Part shown: positions 1 to 11,880 of the stretch, piece by piece
Position numbering within the stretch: the stretch's first letter is position 1
Layout of the letters: every line of letters starts with the position of its first letter
Made by a program: the position numbers and the translations under genes
Notes under the pieces: generated by a model
The model's input: the letters and a program-made list of their open reading frames with translations, nothing else
Told to the model about the DNA's origin: nothing
The model's database searches: none
NCBI RefSeq assembly: GCF_030253575.1
Contig: NC_080561.1
Location: 13,874,001 to 13,938,000, forward strand
DNA length: 64,000 bases
Direction: 5' to 3'
From: Rhododendron vialii
Taxonomy: Eukaryota; Streptophyta; Magnoliopsida; Ericales; Ericaceae

Positions 1-1309
1 TACAATTTCAATTTTGTTTTTATAATATTAGTACCAAACTATGGATATTTGTCAATTAATTAGGCTTCTTCGTTTCTCCTGCTTTATTTGGATGACAAAA
101 TGCAACTTCCTGTGATGGAGATCCAGTTAAGTATTTGATGGTTTTTGAGAGCATGTGATTTTGGTAGTGGTGTGCACCAACAATGAAGTGTTTTTTTAGA
201 GTTTGGTTGTATCGGCTGTGGATGGATTGGATTTTTGTGGTTGCTGCTACTAGGAATAACTGAATAAGGCACTAGTGGTTGTCTATTAGGTAAAGAAGTA
301 TATTTGAGAAAGTAGTGGGAAATATTAGTGACCTCCGGAAAAGAGGAAGAAAATGAGAAAAGTCAAAAAGTATAACAACGATTTGTTTTTAATGGCAGTA
401 CACTGATTGCGATGATTCCTGACGGTGACGGAGGAGTTCGGTCTCATTTCAGAACCGGGGGGGGGGGGGGGGGGGGCGCGCGCGGGTTCGCGCTTGTCAT
501 TGTCAGATTCCTAGGATTCATAGGAACTGCAAAATACTATGGTTAACTTTGAAATATTCTAACTATGGTCACCTTTAAAATACCATTCTTTTGAACTACC
601 AAAAACAGTTCATTAGTATCTACCAAGAGAGGATGTTGAAACAAATAAATCTGTTGGGGAAATTTGCTTCATATTTGCAATTATCTATTGCCTCCTTCAT
701 GGGAGTCTAAAGAGTCCATTCAGCAGATCTTTCGGTTAAGCCAACAGTAGAGGATATTGTTTGGAGAGGAAACTGATTATCTTTGAAACCCATATTTGTT
801 TAATTTGGACCAATTAGAGTACATAATTTTCTTTGACCATTGAAACTAAAAGCAGGGAGAGAATTATGTCTTTGGGTTAATATAGATTGTATAGTAGACT
901 TATTTAGGTGTGGTCATTCCCTCTGTCTTTTACGTTGTTACAGCAGTGGACTGATCTTAGGTTGTCAGTTACTCTATTCCGTTTGACTCCTTTAGAGACT
1001 CAATTTGTTGTGAAATTCCTTTGTTAAGAATGAAGTCTGTATTTTGGGAGAAACATGGTTGTTGGAGGACGTTACATGTCAAAAGAAGAAAAGAAAGAAG
1101 AGTTGCTAAGAGAAATTTGATTGGGAAGTTTTGAGGCAGGGTTACCTATATGCAAAAGAAGTCTCCATATACAGCAAGTCATACACTCATGTTTCCTTGA
1201 CAATTCAGGACACGGGTGACCCATATCTTAAGTGTGCACTCAATAGTACGAGGAACTTGGTGGACACTCCTTGAGCAGTCTCCAAACATGCTTAGCACGT
1301 TGAATGTTA
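1..1309. other. No gene seen
   Basis: I see no conserved protein motif, RNA gene or bounded element here on either strand apart from the G-run entered separately. It may be intron of the PABN-type gene whose first visible exon is at 3922, or plain intergenic DNA. Confidence 0.4.
457..476. repeat. 20-bp poly-G run followed by CG repeats
   Basis: An unbroken run of about 20 G is followed directly by a short alternating CG tract (477-484). It stands out in AT-rich surroundings. Run length may be uncertain because such tracts are hard to sequence. Confidence 0.85.
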
Positions 1310-1450
1310 CTCCCTCCGTCCGTCCCACAATATTGGTTCATTTTGGGGATTCCAACTTTTTGAGGGGACAAGCTTTAAATACATGTCTCCTTTCAAAATG
1401 AGCATTGATTTCCACCCCTTGAATCCCACTTATAAAGTTACTTTGATTGA

Positions 1451-1582
1451 GAAATGCTAGGTGGAAGAAAATACCCTTAAAGTGTACATGAACGGCTCAG
1501 ATGCACTGCACAGTGAATCTGAGCCGTTCATGTATACTTTAAGGGTATTTTCTTTGCCAATTTTCTTTGTCCCTAGCACTCC
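1451..1582. repeat. Near-perfect hairpin (MITE-like)
   Basis: The two arms, about 1463-1504 and 1513-1551, are close to exact inverse copies, for example AAAATACCCTTAAAGT against ACTTTAAGGGTATTTT. They are separated by a short loop around 1505-1515. Weaker inverted ends (ATGCTAGG / CCTAGCAC) extend it outward. No protein is encoded. It is nested in the Stowaway-like element. Confidence 0.7.
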
Positions 1583-1666
1583 TCTACTTTTAATTAGCTA
1601 TGAAGGGTAAATTTTTGAAGTCCACACACTTTTTTAGTTGACTTTCAAATAGGGCTAATATTTTGG

Positions 1667-1945
1667 GGAGTTTTTTTATGTTTTTATCCCTCAAACTATC
1701 ACTCATTTTTCTACTTCATCCTTAAACTACCAAAACCACCCATTTCGTCCTTGAACTATCATAATCTCACCTATTGAGTCCAAAGAATGGGATTTGGACT
1801 CATTAAACGATTCATTAAAGGACTAATTGGACTCAATGGGTGGGTTTTGGATAGTTTAAGGACGAAATGGGTGGTTTTGGTTGTTTAAGGACGACGTAGA
1901 AAAAAGGGTGGTAGTTTGAGGGATAAAAACATTTTTAAAAAACTC
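1667..1945. mobile_element. MITE with inverted ends (TTTTTATCCCTCAAACTA)
   Basis: TTTTTATCCCTCAAACTA on the left recurs inverted on the right as TAGTTTGAGGGATAAAAA. The inner parts (ACCCATTTCGTCCTT / AAGGACGAAATGGGT) also pair. Non-coding and about 280 bp. Nested in the Stowaway-like element. Confidence 0.65.
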
Positions 1946-2000
1946 TATTTTGGGACATCCCAAAATGGAATAGAGGACCAACATTATGGGACACAGGCAG

Positions 2001-3921
2001 TATGACTTTTTACAAAGGTTTGATAGGTGTAATAGTGAAGAGACAGAACAAAAAAAGGATTGACAGATTGAGAGCGTTAATAAAGAAAAGGTGTTTTGGT
2101 AATAGTACTTTTGAAATTATGTAAAAAAGCTAGGAAACAAGTGTTTGCAGTCTAGTGCAGAGCTGAGAGGATGGAGTAGTCACTGGAATAACCATTCATG
2201 GTCATTAGATGTGTCCATCAGTATATATGGTGACATATATTGCCATGCACCAGTCCATCATTTGGTCCTCCATCACATCTTGGTATGCCATGATCCTGTC
2301 TTTTATGACACATAAGCAACAGGGTAGGTCAGTGCTCCCTCCCCTCTCACCTTCTTATCGACATTTGGTTTCTCCTTTCTTCCTTCACCTGATGTCAACT
2401 GCTATTTTGCCTTGGTATGTGGTTCTAGAAGGAGACACTTTGAACATAGTACCAGATCTCTATCACCACTAATTGCCTGATTCAATTTGATTGTCTCTAT
2501 GATATTCCAGTTCCTATCCTGAGCTTGGTTTTCATATATGTACATGTATGTCCATGCCGAAGATTTATATGCATGCAACATATTGTATATTGATGGGTAG
2601 ATACACGGTTTTTGCCTTCTGGTTTCTGCATTTTGAACAACGTATGGGTTTAAGCCTCTTGTTGAGAATTTATCTACTATTTCATGGTAATAGATGATAA
2701 ATGATTTGAAGGCCATTTTTAGTTAATTCTTGATTGACTACATGTTTGACTCTATCGCAGGGTCGTGCCTCATTGATCGAGTTCTCTGATTAACTATTGT
2801 TGGGATGTCAGTTGTTTGATGTACATACACATTATTGACTAGAGAAAGACAACAAAATAAATCTATAGCTGCGTGCAAAAAATAAACGAAAAGAAAAGAG
2901 AAAGAAAATATGAAATGGGATGGTGGGAGAAAATAAAATAAGCAAATATTATGAATATAATGTTAGGAAGAATTTACAGAAAATGAAAGCAAACAACAGA
3001 AATAAGGAAATACTGAAAGAACCAGTGAAATCTAAAAGATTCATGCTCCTGTAAGAGAAATGAAAACAGAGCATGGTATTTATGGATTTTGTTGTCGAAT
3101 GTGGGGTAGTGGAGAGAACCGAATGAGTTTATGCTGGAAGATCAGAATGGATACACCCAGATCTAATCAGGTTGGATGAGTAATGTGTTTGAAAGAGTGA
3201 GACTGGCCATCGTTCTCTGATGTTTTACCTGCTGAGCCAGAGTGCATCCATTGGTGGTGGTTATTGCTTCAAGGACATCTAGGTACTTTGCTGTTTATGT
3301 GAGGGGTTTGTAATCTTCTTCTTTTTTCTTTCTTTCTTTTTTCTCCCTGTTTTCACTCCCTTCTCATAGTCTTGCATAATGCATCTCCATGGCAGGGAAT
3401 ACACATGGAACTTCTATTTTTTGCTATTAGTTGTCTTCTTTATGGTAACGAGCATCGAACGTGCAAAGACCTCACCAGCGCTAAGTTGTTGATTCAAATA
3501 TATGAAACTTATATACTTTATTTCTGCTCTTAAGGAGTCATTTGTCTTGCAATTTTATGTAAAAGGTTGAAGGGAAAACAGAAAGTTAAATAGATCACAG
3601 CATCTGGAGGAGCTTAGGAGGCGAGGTTAAATTTTGAGAAACACATTAATGAGGCATCAAATATGTAGATTCCACATTTGCATACGCTGATGCCTTCATT
3701 TTTTGCAACAAAATGGCGGATCATGACTTGTAGCAGCTATTTTTTCTTTCGTTATTGTTTGATTTATAGATATACCAGCACAGTGCTAGCTTTCTTGCTG
3801 AAGTTCTTCGCCTGAAAATGATCTTTGGTCTTGTTATTACTTTTCTTGTGTTCATTTCTTATTCTATTCTGATGGATTTCTTTTTGGAGGCAACTGATGG
3901 GTTAAAACTTGCTTTTCAAAG
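2001..3921. other. No gene seen; possible intron of the PABN-type gene
   Basis: No exon resembling the acidic or coiled-coil N-terminus of PABN proteins, or the first RRM strand (RNP2), is visible. If the gene at 3922 is intact, this stretch is intron and the 5' exons lie beyond the window start. The 3' end carries a normal acceptor (AG at 3920-3921). Confidence 0.35.
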
Positions 3922-4568
3922 GTGGATTATTCTTGTACCCCTGAGGAAGTGCAGCAGCATTTTCAGTCATGTGGAACAGTAAATAGAGTCACCATTCGGA
4001 CTAACAAGTATGGCCAACCGAAGGGGTATGCATATGTGGAATTCCTTGAACCAGAAGCTGTGCAAGAAGCTCTTCTTCTGAATGAATCTGAACTTCACGG
4101 CCGCCAATTGAAGGTCCAAAATGATGATCTTCGCTGATACTAGTATAGCATATCCTTTAAGATTCTCTGCAATATGAAGTGTTAGGCTTTTTATTTGTGT
4201 AATCTCTTTTATTCAGTTTTTGTCTTTTAACACTTGCATTTTTTGTTCATTCTTTCAAAATGTCATTTCAGATATCAGCCAAGCGGACTAATGTTCCTGG
4301 GATGAAGGTGTTCCGTCCACCGCGCCCCAACCCTTACATGGGTTACCGACCCAGGAGTAAATATATGCCAACTTATTTCTACCCTCCATATGGATACGGG
4401 TATGCTTGTTATTGTCCAGTATTCATCTTGGATCACACTTCACTGCACCAACCAAATCTTGAACTCTCCCCACTTCTCAGTAACTGGATCGTTGACTGGT
4501 TTTGTTTACTTTGTTGCAGGAAGGTTCCTAGGTTCAGAATGCCCATGCGTTATAGCCCGTACTACTGA
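3922..4568 (+). CDS. PABN: Polyadenylate-binding protein 2 / PABN-type, 3' exons (partial)
   Basis: Nuclear poly(A)-binding protein of the PABPN1 class, which binds growing poly(A) tails through one RRM domain. Three exons are visible: 3922-4113, 4272-4399 and 4520-4568 (TGA 4566-4568), all joined at GT-AG sites in consistent phase. The first gives most of the RRM, from [14 protein letters not shown] through RNP1 ([11 protein letters not shown]) to [10 protein letters not shown]. The second gives the conserved KRTNVPGMK followed by an Arg/Pro/Tyr-rich tail. The third gives [15 protein letters not shown], a typical plant PABN C-terminus. The coordinate 3922 is a splice acceptor, not a start codon. 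The N-terminal coiled coil and the first RRM strand are not found in the 3.9 kb upstream, so the 5' end lies outside the window or is lost. The visible part shows no frameshift or stop. Confidence 0.85.
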
Positions 4569-5048
4569 AACTTGACTTTTTCTGAAGACAAATATTATCT
4601 TGTTAATCGATAAAATGATGAATGAGTTTCTTTCGAAATTTTAGCTTTTGAAGCTGTTGGGGGTGTTATGATAGTCAATCCTACCGTGATGTCCAGTATG
4701 TTTAGAAGCAATTTCCAGGCATCGTTTTTTGTGACTAGTTTTATCAGATGGTGAGCTCTCATTGCATTTTGTTCCTTTCGCATCAAATTGAAGCCAAGAA
4801 GGAGCTATGAGTAGTTAGTAAGTGACGGTTGTGTGTATTATGCTCCGTGGTCATGAATTGTTGCGAGAAAGTGGTGGGCAACAGTTGGGCTTAAAAAACA
4901 TAAAATCCTCCGACAATGCTAGGCTACGCACTCAATATGCACCCACTTTGTAACCTCTTTTCACTCCCTTCAAAATGGGGCTAATATCGGGCCTCACGAT
5001 GTGATGCAAACCATTTAAAATGTATGACTGTCAAAAAGATCATCGTTT

Positions 5049-6290
5049 TTGCCAGAAATTGACGCTCGTAATCGTAACTTCCTCTGGGGTGATAAAAGGG
5101 ATACTAAAAAGATCCACCTCATTAATGTGTGTTGGAAGCAAGAAAAATGGAGGTTTGGGTATACGTATTACGTAAGGCGGGAACTAATAATCTTGCTTTC
5201 CTTTCGAAAGTTTAGTTGGAGGGTAATTAGCGAAAGAAATCCCCTTTGGATCACCCTCTTACGCAAGAAATACCTCAACAATTAAAATTTAAAAGATTGG
5301 CCTTCTAATGGTAGAGCGTCTGAGCATCTCCAATTTTTGACTTCAAATTTGAGAAGTCAAATTTTTTTTAAAGACTTATGTGGCACTTTTGGTATCTCCA
5401 ATTTGACATCAAAGTCTCTTCTTCCAACCCTTATGCCAATTATTATTTATTTGACATCAAGCTATCCCTCTCCAACCCTTCTACTATCAATTTATATTAT
5501 TCAAACAGGCACATTTTCAAAATCCTAATCGTCAATTTTTGAAATTTGGCATGGCAGGAGGTCGCTGCCAAAGTTAGCAGGCTTGGGCTTCCCTTCAAAG
5601 TCGTGTAGGTTTCAGCATGGTAGAACTAGGCACCTGGGTTGCATTGTGAATTGATGTCAAATATTACCGTTACAGGCTCCACATCATCTCCCGTTGGAGA
5701 TGCTCTCATCCCTAGAAAAGCCTTATAAGAACTAGAGAGATCATGAATCAGAGTATTAAATGGAATGTGGGTAACGGGGAAAATATTTATTTTTGGCAGG
5801 ACTGGTGGTGTGGTCAAGAGCCACTTGAAAACTCCCATAATATTATTGATCATTACCACCTGAAGGTGTCTGACTGCATTAATCATGACAAAAGTTGGAA
5901 TCAAGCTAGGTTAAACCAGCTGATTAACACTTATTCCACAGATCCACCATCCCAGATTCACCCTCTTGGATACACACCGGTAATGGTAAGTTCTCAGCTT
6001 CATCTGCCTGTAGATTTATTTCTCATGAAGAATTGAACACAGAAAATTGAAATTGGATAGGGAAAATGAGAATACCGTGTCGGCTAAAAAGTTTCATTGG
6101 ATTCACTGATGTGCAACGATTCTTTTTTACGATTGAGATGATGAGAGGTTTAACAAATACTATGCATCATGCCCCCGTTGTGGGGTTCTCCGCGAGGACT
6201 TTTTTTTTTTTTTTGGGGGGGTACGTTGGAAATAAAAAATCCCGCGAGGATTTGATGCACTTATTTTTCACCTATAATGTTAGTAAGAGA
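5049..6290 (+). pseudogene. LINE (non-LTR retrotransposon) ORF2 C-terminal remnant
   Basis: Broken C-terminal part of a plant LINE polyprotein, the region after the reverse transcriptase. Recognisable blocks in order: RNFLWGDKRDTKKIHL (about 5073-5120), NPLWITLLRKKYL (about 5240-5279), WNVGNGENIYFWQDWW (about 5761-5810), and a zf-RVT-type finger reading YYASCPRCGVLRED near 6159-6200. Frameshifts, stops and an inserted MITE (5322-5705) separate the blocks, and a T/G homopolymer interrupts the finger. No reverse transcriptase core is present. It is a dead fragment about 0.5 kb downstream of the PABN gene. Confidence 0.75.
5322..5705. mobile_element. MITE with GAGCATCTCCAA ends, inside the LINE remnant
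   Basis: Starts GAGCATCTCCAA and ends TTGGAGATGCTC. The LINE reading resumes after it, which marks it as a later insertion. The flanking trinucleotides are tct and tca, so the target duplication is unclear and the superfamily is not decided. Interior non-coding. Confidence 0.65.
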
Positions 6291-6438
6291 GTAAATTCTT
6301 TATACTGTCGGTGTAAATATTTGTTTCCTATAAATCAATTGCATTGCACCACGTTGCCATGTTTTATAAATTTGGACTATTGTTTTGACACGTGTCGCAA
6401 TGCAATTGATTTGGAAGAAATAAATGTTTACACCCGCC

Positions 6439-6677
6439 GGCCCCGTTCCAGAAACCTTCTTAAAAAATAAGCAGTTTATTTTATATTTTTAAACTCAAAA
6501 ATAATGTAAATGAAAAATAAATTTTTAATTTTTTTTGCACCGTATAAAAGATTTTGATGAGATCTATCAAACAAAATCCATATTGATAAGAAAATTATTT
6601 GCATAAACACATTATTTTTTAGCTTAAAATTGTTTTTTTTTTAAATAAATACTTATTTTGAGTTGCGGAACGGAGCC
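6439..6677. mobile_element. Tourist-like MITE, GGCCCCGTTCCAG family, copy 1
   Basis: Left end GGCCCCGTTCCAGAAACC; right end CGGAACGGAGCC in inverse. The interior shares TTCTTAAAAAATAAG and AAACTCAAAAATAA with the cleaner copy at 36243. No clear target duplication remains here. Confidence 0.65.
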
Positions 6678-6756
6678 GTCTCAATTAGGAGTAGTAAATA
6701 TTTAGCATCCTTTTTCTGACAGCATCAGGTACGGATTGGAGAGAGTGGTTAACTTA

Positions 6757-6945
6757 GGGCCGTTCCAGAAATCTTCTTAAAAAATAAGCAGCTTATTTCA
6801 CATTTTCAAACTCAAAAATAAAGTAAATGATTTTCCAAACAAGATTCATATTGCATATTTTTAGATTTCAATAAATTCATAATTTTTAAGCTTGAAATTG
6901 TCTTCTTAAAAAATAAGGAATTATTTTTGGTTCCGGAACGGAGCC
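6757..6945. mobile_element. Tourist-like MITE, GGCCCCGTTCCAG family, copy 2
   Basis: Left end GGGCCGTTCCAGAAATC; right end GGTTCCGGAACGGAGCC. It shares its interior with copy 1, 80 bp away, and with 36243. It abuts the long inverted-repeat element that starts at 6947. Confidence 0.65.
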
Positions 6946-6946
6946 A

Positions 6947-8102
6947 ACTCGGATCCCCTGTCCAAGTTTCCCTGTCCTACCCCTCTGTCCCAGCCTTCTC
7001 CAGCTGTCACGTTGCCCACTCCAACTCTCTTCAACTCCGTTAGTTCAACCCCATTCCGTTCCCTTTTATTCGTTTCCTAACTTAAATGAATCTGACCTCT
7101 TCCTTTACCACCTGTCATCCCAAGAAACAATATTTGTTCAAGTGCAGTAGTAAAACTACACTACAGCACTTGTTTTTCTAAAAATTAAAAAAAAAATCCT
7201 AATGAGTATTTGGGTGGTTTCGTAAAATTTTGGTTTAATAAGTTAAGTAACTTTTTTTGTCTTTATTCAAATTGAGGGTGCATTCTTTTTAACTTAATTT
7301 TCTTCTTCATTTTGTGTGTTTTGTTTTTCTTTTCTGAATTTTTGTTATTCACGTGATATTTTTTGGATTAATCATCCATCTCAACAAGAAGGGTCTAAAA
7401 AGTATAAAATTATAACAAAAAGCAAAAAAAAGATTTACTAAAGATGAAAAAAGTATTAAAACGACTGTCTTATTTGTCTAAATTGCCGTCTTATTTGAAT
7501 TCTTTCAATATCGGTCCACAATTCTATACTTTTTCGATTCGTCTCGACGAGAGGAAAGGTTAATTCCAAAAATTACAACGAAAAACTAAACAAAAACTTA
7601 CGAAAAGTAAAAAATATCAAAATAAATTTAGACTTATAAGTTTAAAATAACGCAGCCAGTCTTTTTGACTTATTTTTGTCTTTTTAAAGAAATTATGAGT
7701 TTAAATAAAAAAAATCTACTTTCCTGATTTCTCTCGATAAGACGAATCAATAATCACAAAAATTTGACGCAAAATTAACAAATACAAAAAGAAAAAGAAT
7801 AAAAACCAAAAATCTAAGTCATTTTTTGGCCAAAACCACCCAAATACTCATTAGAAATTTTTTTTTTTTTTTTTAAAAACAAGTGCCGAAGTGTAGTTTT
7901 ACTACTGCACTTGAACAAATATTGTTTCTTGGGATGACAGGTGGTAAAGAAGTCAGATTCATTTAAGCTAGGAAACGAATAAAAGGGAACAGAATGGGGT
8001 TGAACTAACGGAGTTGAAGAGAGTTGGAGTGGGCAACGTGGCAGCTGGAGAAGGCTGGGACAGAGGGGGTAGGACAGAGAAACTTGGACAGGGGATCCGA
8101 GT
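6947..8102. mobile_element. Element with ~270-bp terminal inverted repeats
   Basis: The left arm (6947-7220) and right arm (7833-8102) are inverse copies. By eye they are roughly 95% identical, starting ACTCGGATCCCCTGTCC. Distinct shared blocks include CAACTCCGTTAGTTCAACCC and AAACAATATTTGTTCAAG. The 612-bp spacer is AT-rich and non-coding and carries degenerate copies of the TCGTCTCGACGAGAGGAA foldback motif. Long arms suggest a Mutator-like or foldback element, but I see no 9-bp target duplication at these borders. Confidence 0.75.
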
Positions 8103-8129
8103 CCGTTAGGGTGTATTCTTTTACCATAA

Positions 8130-8460
8130 CTTAAACTTAAAATGAAAATTGTCCTTATTTGATTTTTTTTTGCATTTGTTTGTTTTGCGCCAAATTTTTA
8201 TAGATTATTGATTCGTCTCGACGAGAGGAATTAGAAAAGTAAAAAAAAAATTTATTTTTATCCAAGTATTTTGAGAAATAACCACTTTTTGAGCTAAAAA
8301 TTGGTTATTTTTCAAAATACTTAGGTAAAAGTAAAGAAATTTTACTTTTTCTGATTCTTCTCGTCGAGACAAATCAATGACTGACAAAAGTTTGTCGCAA
8401 AACTAACAAATGCGAAAAAAATTCAAATAAAGACAAAATTCTCAAATAGTTCATTTTGGG
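8130..8460. repeat. Foldback repeat (TCTCGACGAGAGGAA family), copy next to the long-TIR element
   Basis: Palindromic, with left-arm motifs GATTCGTCTCGACGAGAGGA and TTTGTTTGTTTTGCG. The inverse (CTTCTCGTCGAGACAAATC, CGCAAAACTAACAAATGCG) lies on the right. Related copies are in the spacer at 7230-7830 and at 53154-53474. Non-coding. Confidence 0.65.
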
Positions 8461-8814
8461 CATTTTCACACAGGAAAGGGGTGTTGGAGTCTTGGACTAC
8501 GAGGTGATTGTGCCCTTTGAGCACCCAATAATTTTTCCTTGGTTGCAGGTGTTTTGTTTTTTTGTTTTTTTTGTTTTTGATCTGATTGGCGGCAGATGTT
8601 AGGCGGCCGTACAGAGAGCGTGAGAATAAAGCACGTGGTGCACGTGTACGAAAATCACAATCCAACCCCTTCCTACACCCTCCCACGCCTCTACCTAATC
8701 ACTCCGAAAATGAAGGGTACTGGTACAGACGATCGTGTGGGCCCTCTAAATTCTGGGGATGATAATTTGTCCCGCCTCGCCTGAATCCGCCCCCCAGCCC
8801 GTTTCATCAAATTT

Positions 8815-8946
8815 GGGAAAATGACGGTCAAAGACGTATTTTGATAATTAATATCTGTTAAATATATTTTTAATATTAACAATTGTTCTTAACATGTCTT
8901 TAGAGGGTATTAATTATCAAAACACGTACTGGGCCGTCATTTTCCC
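8815..8946. mobile_element. hAT-like MITE with 8-bp target duplication
   Basis: Inverted ends GGGAAAATGACGG / CCGTCATTTTCCC, flanked by identical 8-bp TCAAATTT at 8807-8814 and 8947-8954. The inner arms pair as TTTTGATAATTAATA / TATTAATTATCAAAA. It is 132 bp with no coding capacity. The 8-bp duplication points to hAT machinery. Confidence 0.8.
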
Positions 8947-8954
8947 TCAAATTT

Positions 8955-11069
8955 TTGGGGTGCCTGGGCGGGTTCTAGAAAAAATATAAGGAAACCAATC
9001 AGAGTCGGGTTGGTTTCGAGTTAATGTTACTTCGCCCACAAATTTTATTCTTTGTTGCCTATAGTTTTCAATATTTTATCTCATTTTTTCATGGGACGAG
9101 TAGACCAGACCACCGAACAGGGTGAGAATAAGGACACCCACAAATTACTTGGTCCGGTCAAAATTTTCGATTTTGGGTCTCATTTTCATTCATAATCCCA
9201 TACAGAAGATCCCAGCAGTTCAAAAAAATTTAATTTTTTTTTTGTGAGTGACCTCACTAAAAATCAATTCAATTAAATATGTGTAAGTATTTGACCTAAT
9301 TTTCCAATTTTTCGTTCAGAAGTTTCCTAAATTTTGAATAGAAATGGAAATATTGACTCAAAGACATACAATTATTCAATTTAGCTGGTTTTTTACGAGG
9401 CCTCTCAAGAAAATATTTTAAAATTTTTAACCAGTTCGAATTATTCGTGTGGAATTCTTTAACTTTTAGGAAGGCCCACACACCATCTATACCTAATCGG
9501 TACCACTATGGTCGGTACGCATAATGGAGCTGTTACATTAATGTTTTTGAAACGATAATGTTCTCTTGGTTTATGAGCTAAATTTACATTTGATCGAAAA
9601 CATTTTCCGAAATACCACGCCTATTTTATGCTCTCTTTTTTTAGATAATGAATTTCAATAGCTAATTTGCACTAAAATTCAATGGCAAATTAAGTTGGAA
9701 CACGGATTCATTCAACTTTTGATTTAAAAACGAACTAGTTTCAAAAAGGGAAATGATAGTACCAAAACCATTTTTGTTGGTGCTAAAACTTTAATGCACA
9801 AAAGGCTTGTACCTCGTGCAGTGTATAAGACTTTATCCCGTTCGTTTAAGGGTTTTAAATTTTGGATTGTAATCATTATTTTATTTCTCTTTAATCATTA
9901 CTCTCATTTTTTCTCTCTATCTCTCTCTATTACCCATATTTTCAATCATTATTCTATTTTTCTCTACACTTATTACATACAAATCCAAATTCAAAATCCC
10001 AAAAGAACAGACAGCAACAAAAACAGTTTTGGTATTATCACTGCCCTTTCAAAAATATTTTAAAGTTTGACTTTACTTTCAAAGTGCAGCATGGGCGCTC
10101 CCATCTCGCCGTATGAATGTGCACCTTGTGATGGGGACTATGCGGTGAGATGGAGGAGTTGTGTACGTGCCACAGAAAGCACCAAATAATGTCCCTTCCC
10201 CTCCACGTCACCGCCGGCTCTCTCTCTTCCCCTCGCTGCCGTCCGTTTTTCTACTACGTAATTTTTTTTTTACTGTTTCCGTTTCCATAGTAGTACTCCA
10301 GTATTTTAAATCCCCATATTTTCCCTCTCGTCCAGCCCAATGTCAATCGCATCAATTCCAATCACTTTTGGAGGCTTATACCAGGCTCATAGCAATGATT
10401 GGAACGGTTCAATTTATAGAGCTTGTCAACTTTTTTGAGTAAGTACGAGAAAATAAGTTTAGTAGAAAGCAGTTGCACTTATCGGAACTCATTTTCCTTG
10501 AGATAAATGGGTCCAATCATTGCATTTTTTTTTGAAGATAAATTTCAAATAAACATGTTCCGGTAGTAGTCAATCACTATACAATCAACATGATTTTTCC
10601 ATACTCAAAGTTACGAATTCCGGAAAAAGAACGGTTTCGAGTATTATTCTGAACCCTAAATGGACAACAAAAATTGAAATTGTACCGGACAGGATGGTAG
10701 TGACGGTGTAATGGACTCGAGTCCCTCCTAAGTCACATAATTTGCTTGCAAGTGCTTGAGTGAGAGTGCAAGCGCGAGCATGAAATTTTTTTTGAAATAA
10801 ATCACAAACTACCAAAATTTATGAGAGCGAGAATTGAAAGCGTGAGAACACTGTTGGAATTAAGAGCGAAACTAGGGGTGAACAGTGCCCCGGTAGCCCG
10901 CCCAACCCAACCCTCTTTTTTTTTATGGTTTGGAAATAGTATTTAAGCTTATAGGTTTGGGCTGAGTAAAGATTTTAAGCCCGTTTAGTAATTGGCTAAG
11001 TTTGGAAAAATTCCTTTAAGGCCCAGCCCGATAAAAATTAAATAACTCTTTTTTTAATAATAATATATA
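8955..11069. other. No gene seen
   Basis: AT-rich sequence with short pyrimidine tracts (for example TCTCTCTATCTCTCTC near 9910). No supported coding exon, RNA or bounded repeat. Open frames here are short and lack recognisable motifs or codon bias. Confidence 0.4.
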
Positions 11070-11446
11070 TCGGAGCGGAACAACAACTAATTAGACACCT
11101 AAAAAAATACATCATAGTTTTCGATCAAATTTTAATGATCCGAGCCGCTCAATGTGATCAGAATGTGATTTAAGGATACTCGCGAGAAATTAGGAAAAAA
11201 AAAGACTGGGAAGAGCTTGATCTGAGCAGTTTTTTAGCTTCGATTTGATGAATGGTTCAATTAAAAACTGCTCAAAGCAAGCACTTTCCGGTTATAGTTT
11301 TTGCTAATTTCTTGCGAGTACCCTTAAAATCACATTCTGCATACATTGAACGGTTCGGATCATAAAAATTTGATTGGAAACTATGAGATTGAGATTTAGG
11401 ATGTTTTTTTAGATGTTTAATTGGTTGTCCGCGGAACTGTCCCGAA
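11070..11446. repeat. H1 foldback element, copy a
   Basis: Palindromic ~377-bp unit whose left arm carries GATCCGAGCCGCTCAATGTG and GCGAGAAATTAG, with inverses on the right arm. The centre is a short loop after AGCAGTTTTT. Ends are TCGGAGCGGAAC / GGAACTGTCCCGA. TA repeats flank it on both sides. One of seven copies. Confidence 0.8.
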
Positions 11447-11880
11447 TATATATATACACACATTTTTACAGTAATAACTCGTACTTGTCTTCATTTTTTT
11501 GGTGCTCTACATGAAATGATGTGAAGAAGTGTGATATAGCTTCATGAATGTTGGAGAGTTTCAACTTTTTTAGCACTTTAATTAGTTTTTATGGAGACAA
11601 TATAACAATATGTTGGAGAGTTTCAACATTTTTAGCACTTTAATTACTTTTTATGGAGACAATATAATTGTTATTTTATGGGTCTATTTTAACAGTGGTG
11701 TGGGAACTTAAAACTTTAAATTTAATTATTTCGGTTGTGAATTCTAATCAGTGATCATCACGGTTGATTAATTTACGTTTGGGATACAATGCTTAAAAAA
11801 ATAAATGGTCTTATAGGGCTAAAATTTAAATTGGACAGAGCAAGTGATTATAGTAATTAAAGCTCTAATATACATTAATG

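Larger units (their letters stand above)
1310..2000. mobile_element. Stowaway-like element with two nested hairpins
   Basis: The left end is CTCCCTCCGTCC preceded by TA. The right end is a decayed inverse (ACAGGCAG) followed by TA. The subterminal CCCACAATATTGGT on the left matches ACCAACATTATGGG on the right in inverted orientation. CTCCCTCCGT ends with TA duplication are the Stowaway (Tc1/mariner-type MITE) signature. At 691 bp it is long because other inverted repeats lie inside. Confidence 0.6.

Noticed and set aside
2750..2795. Possible last exon after TCTATCGCAG
   Set aside because: Only about 10 codons follow the acceptor before a stop; no homology or partner exon.
6066..6470. 134-codon plus-strand frame
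   Set aside because: Shifted frame through LINE zinc-finger remnants and poly-T; the homologous reading is broken.
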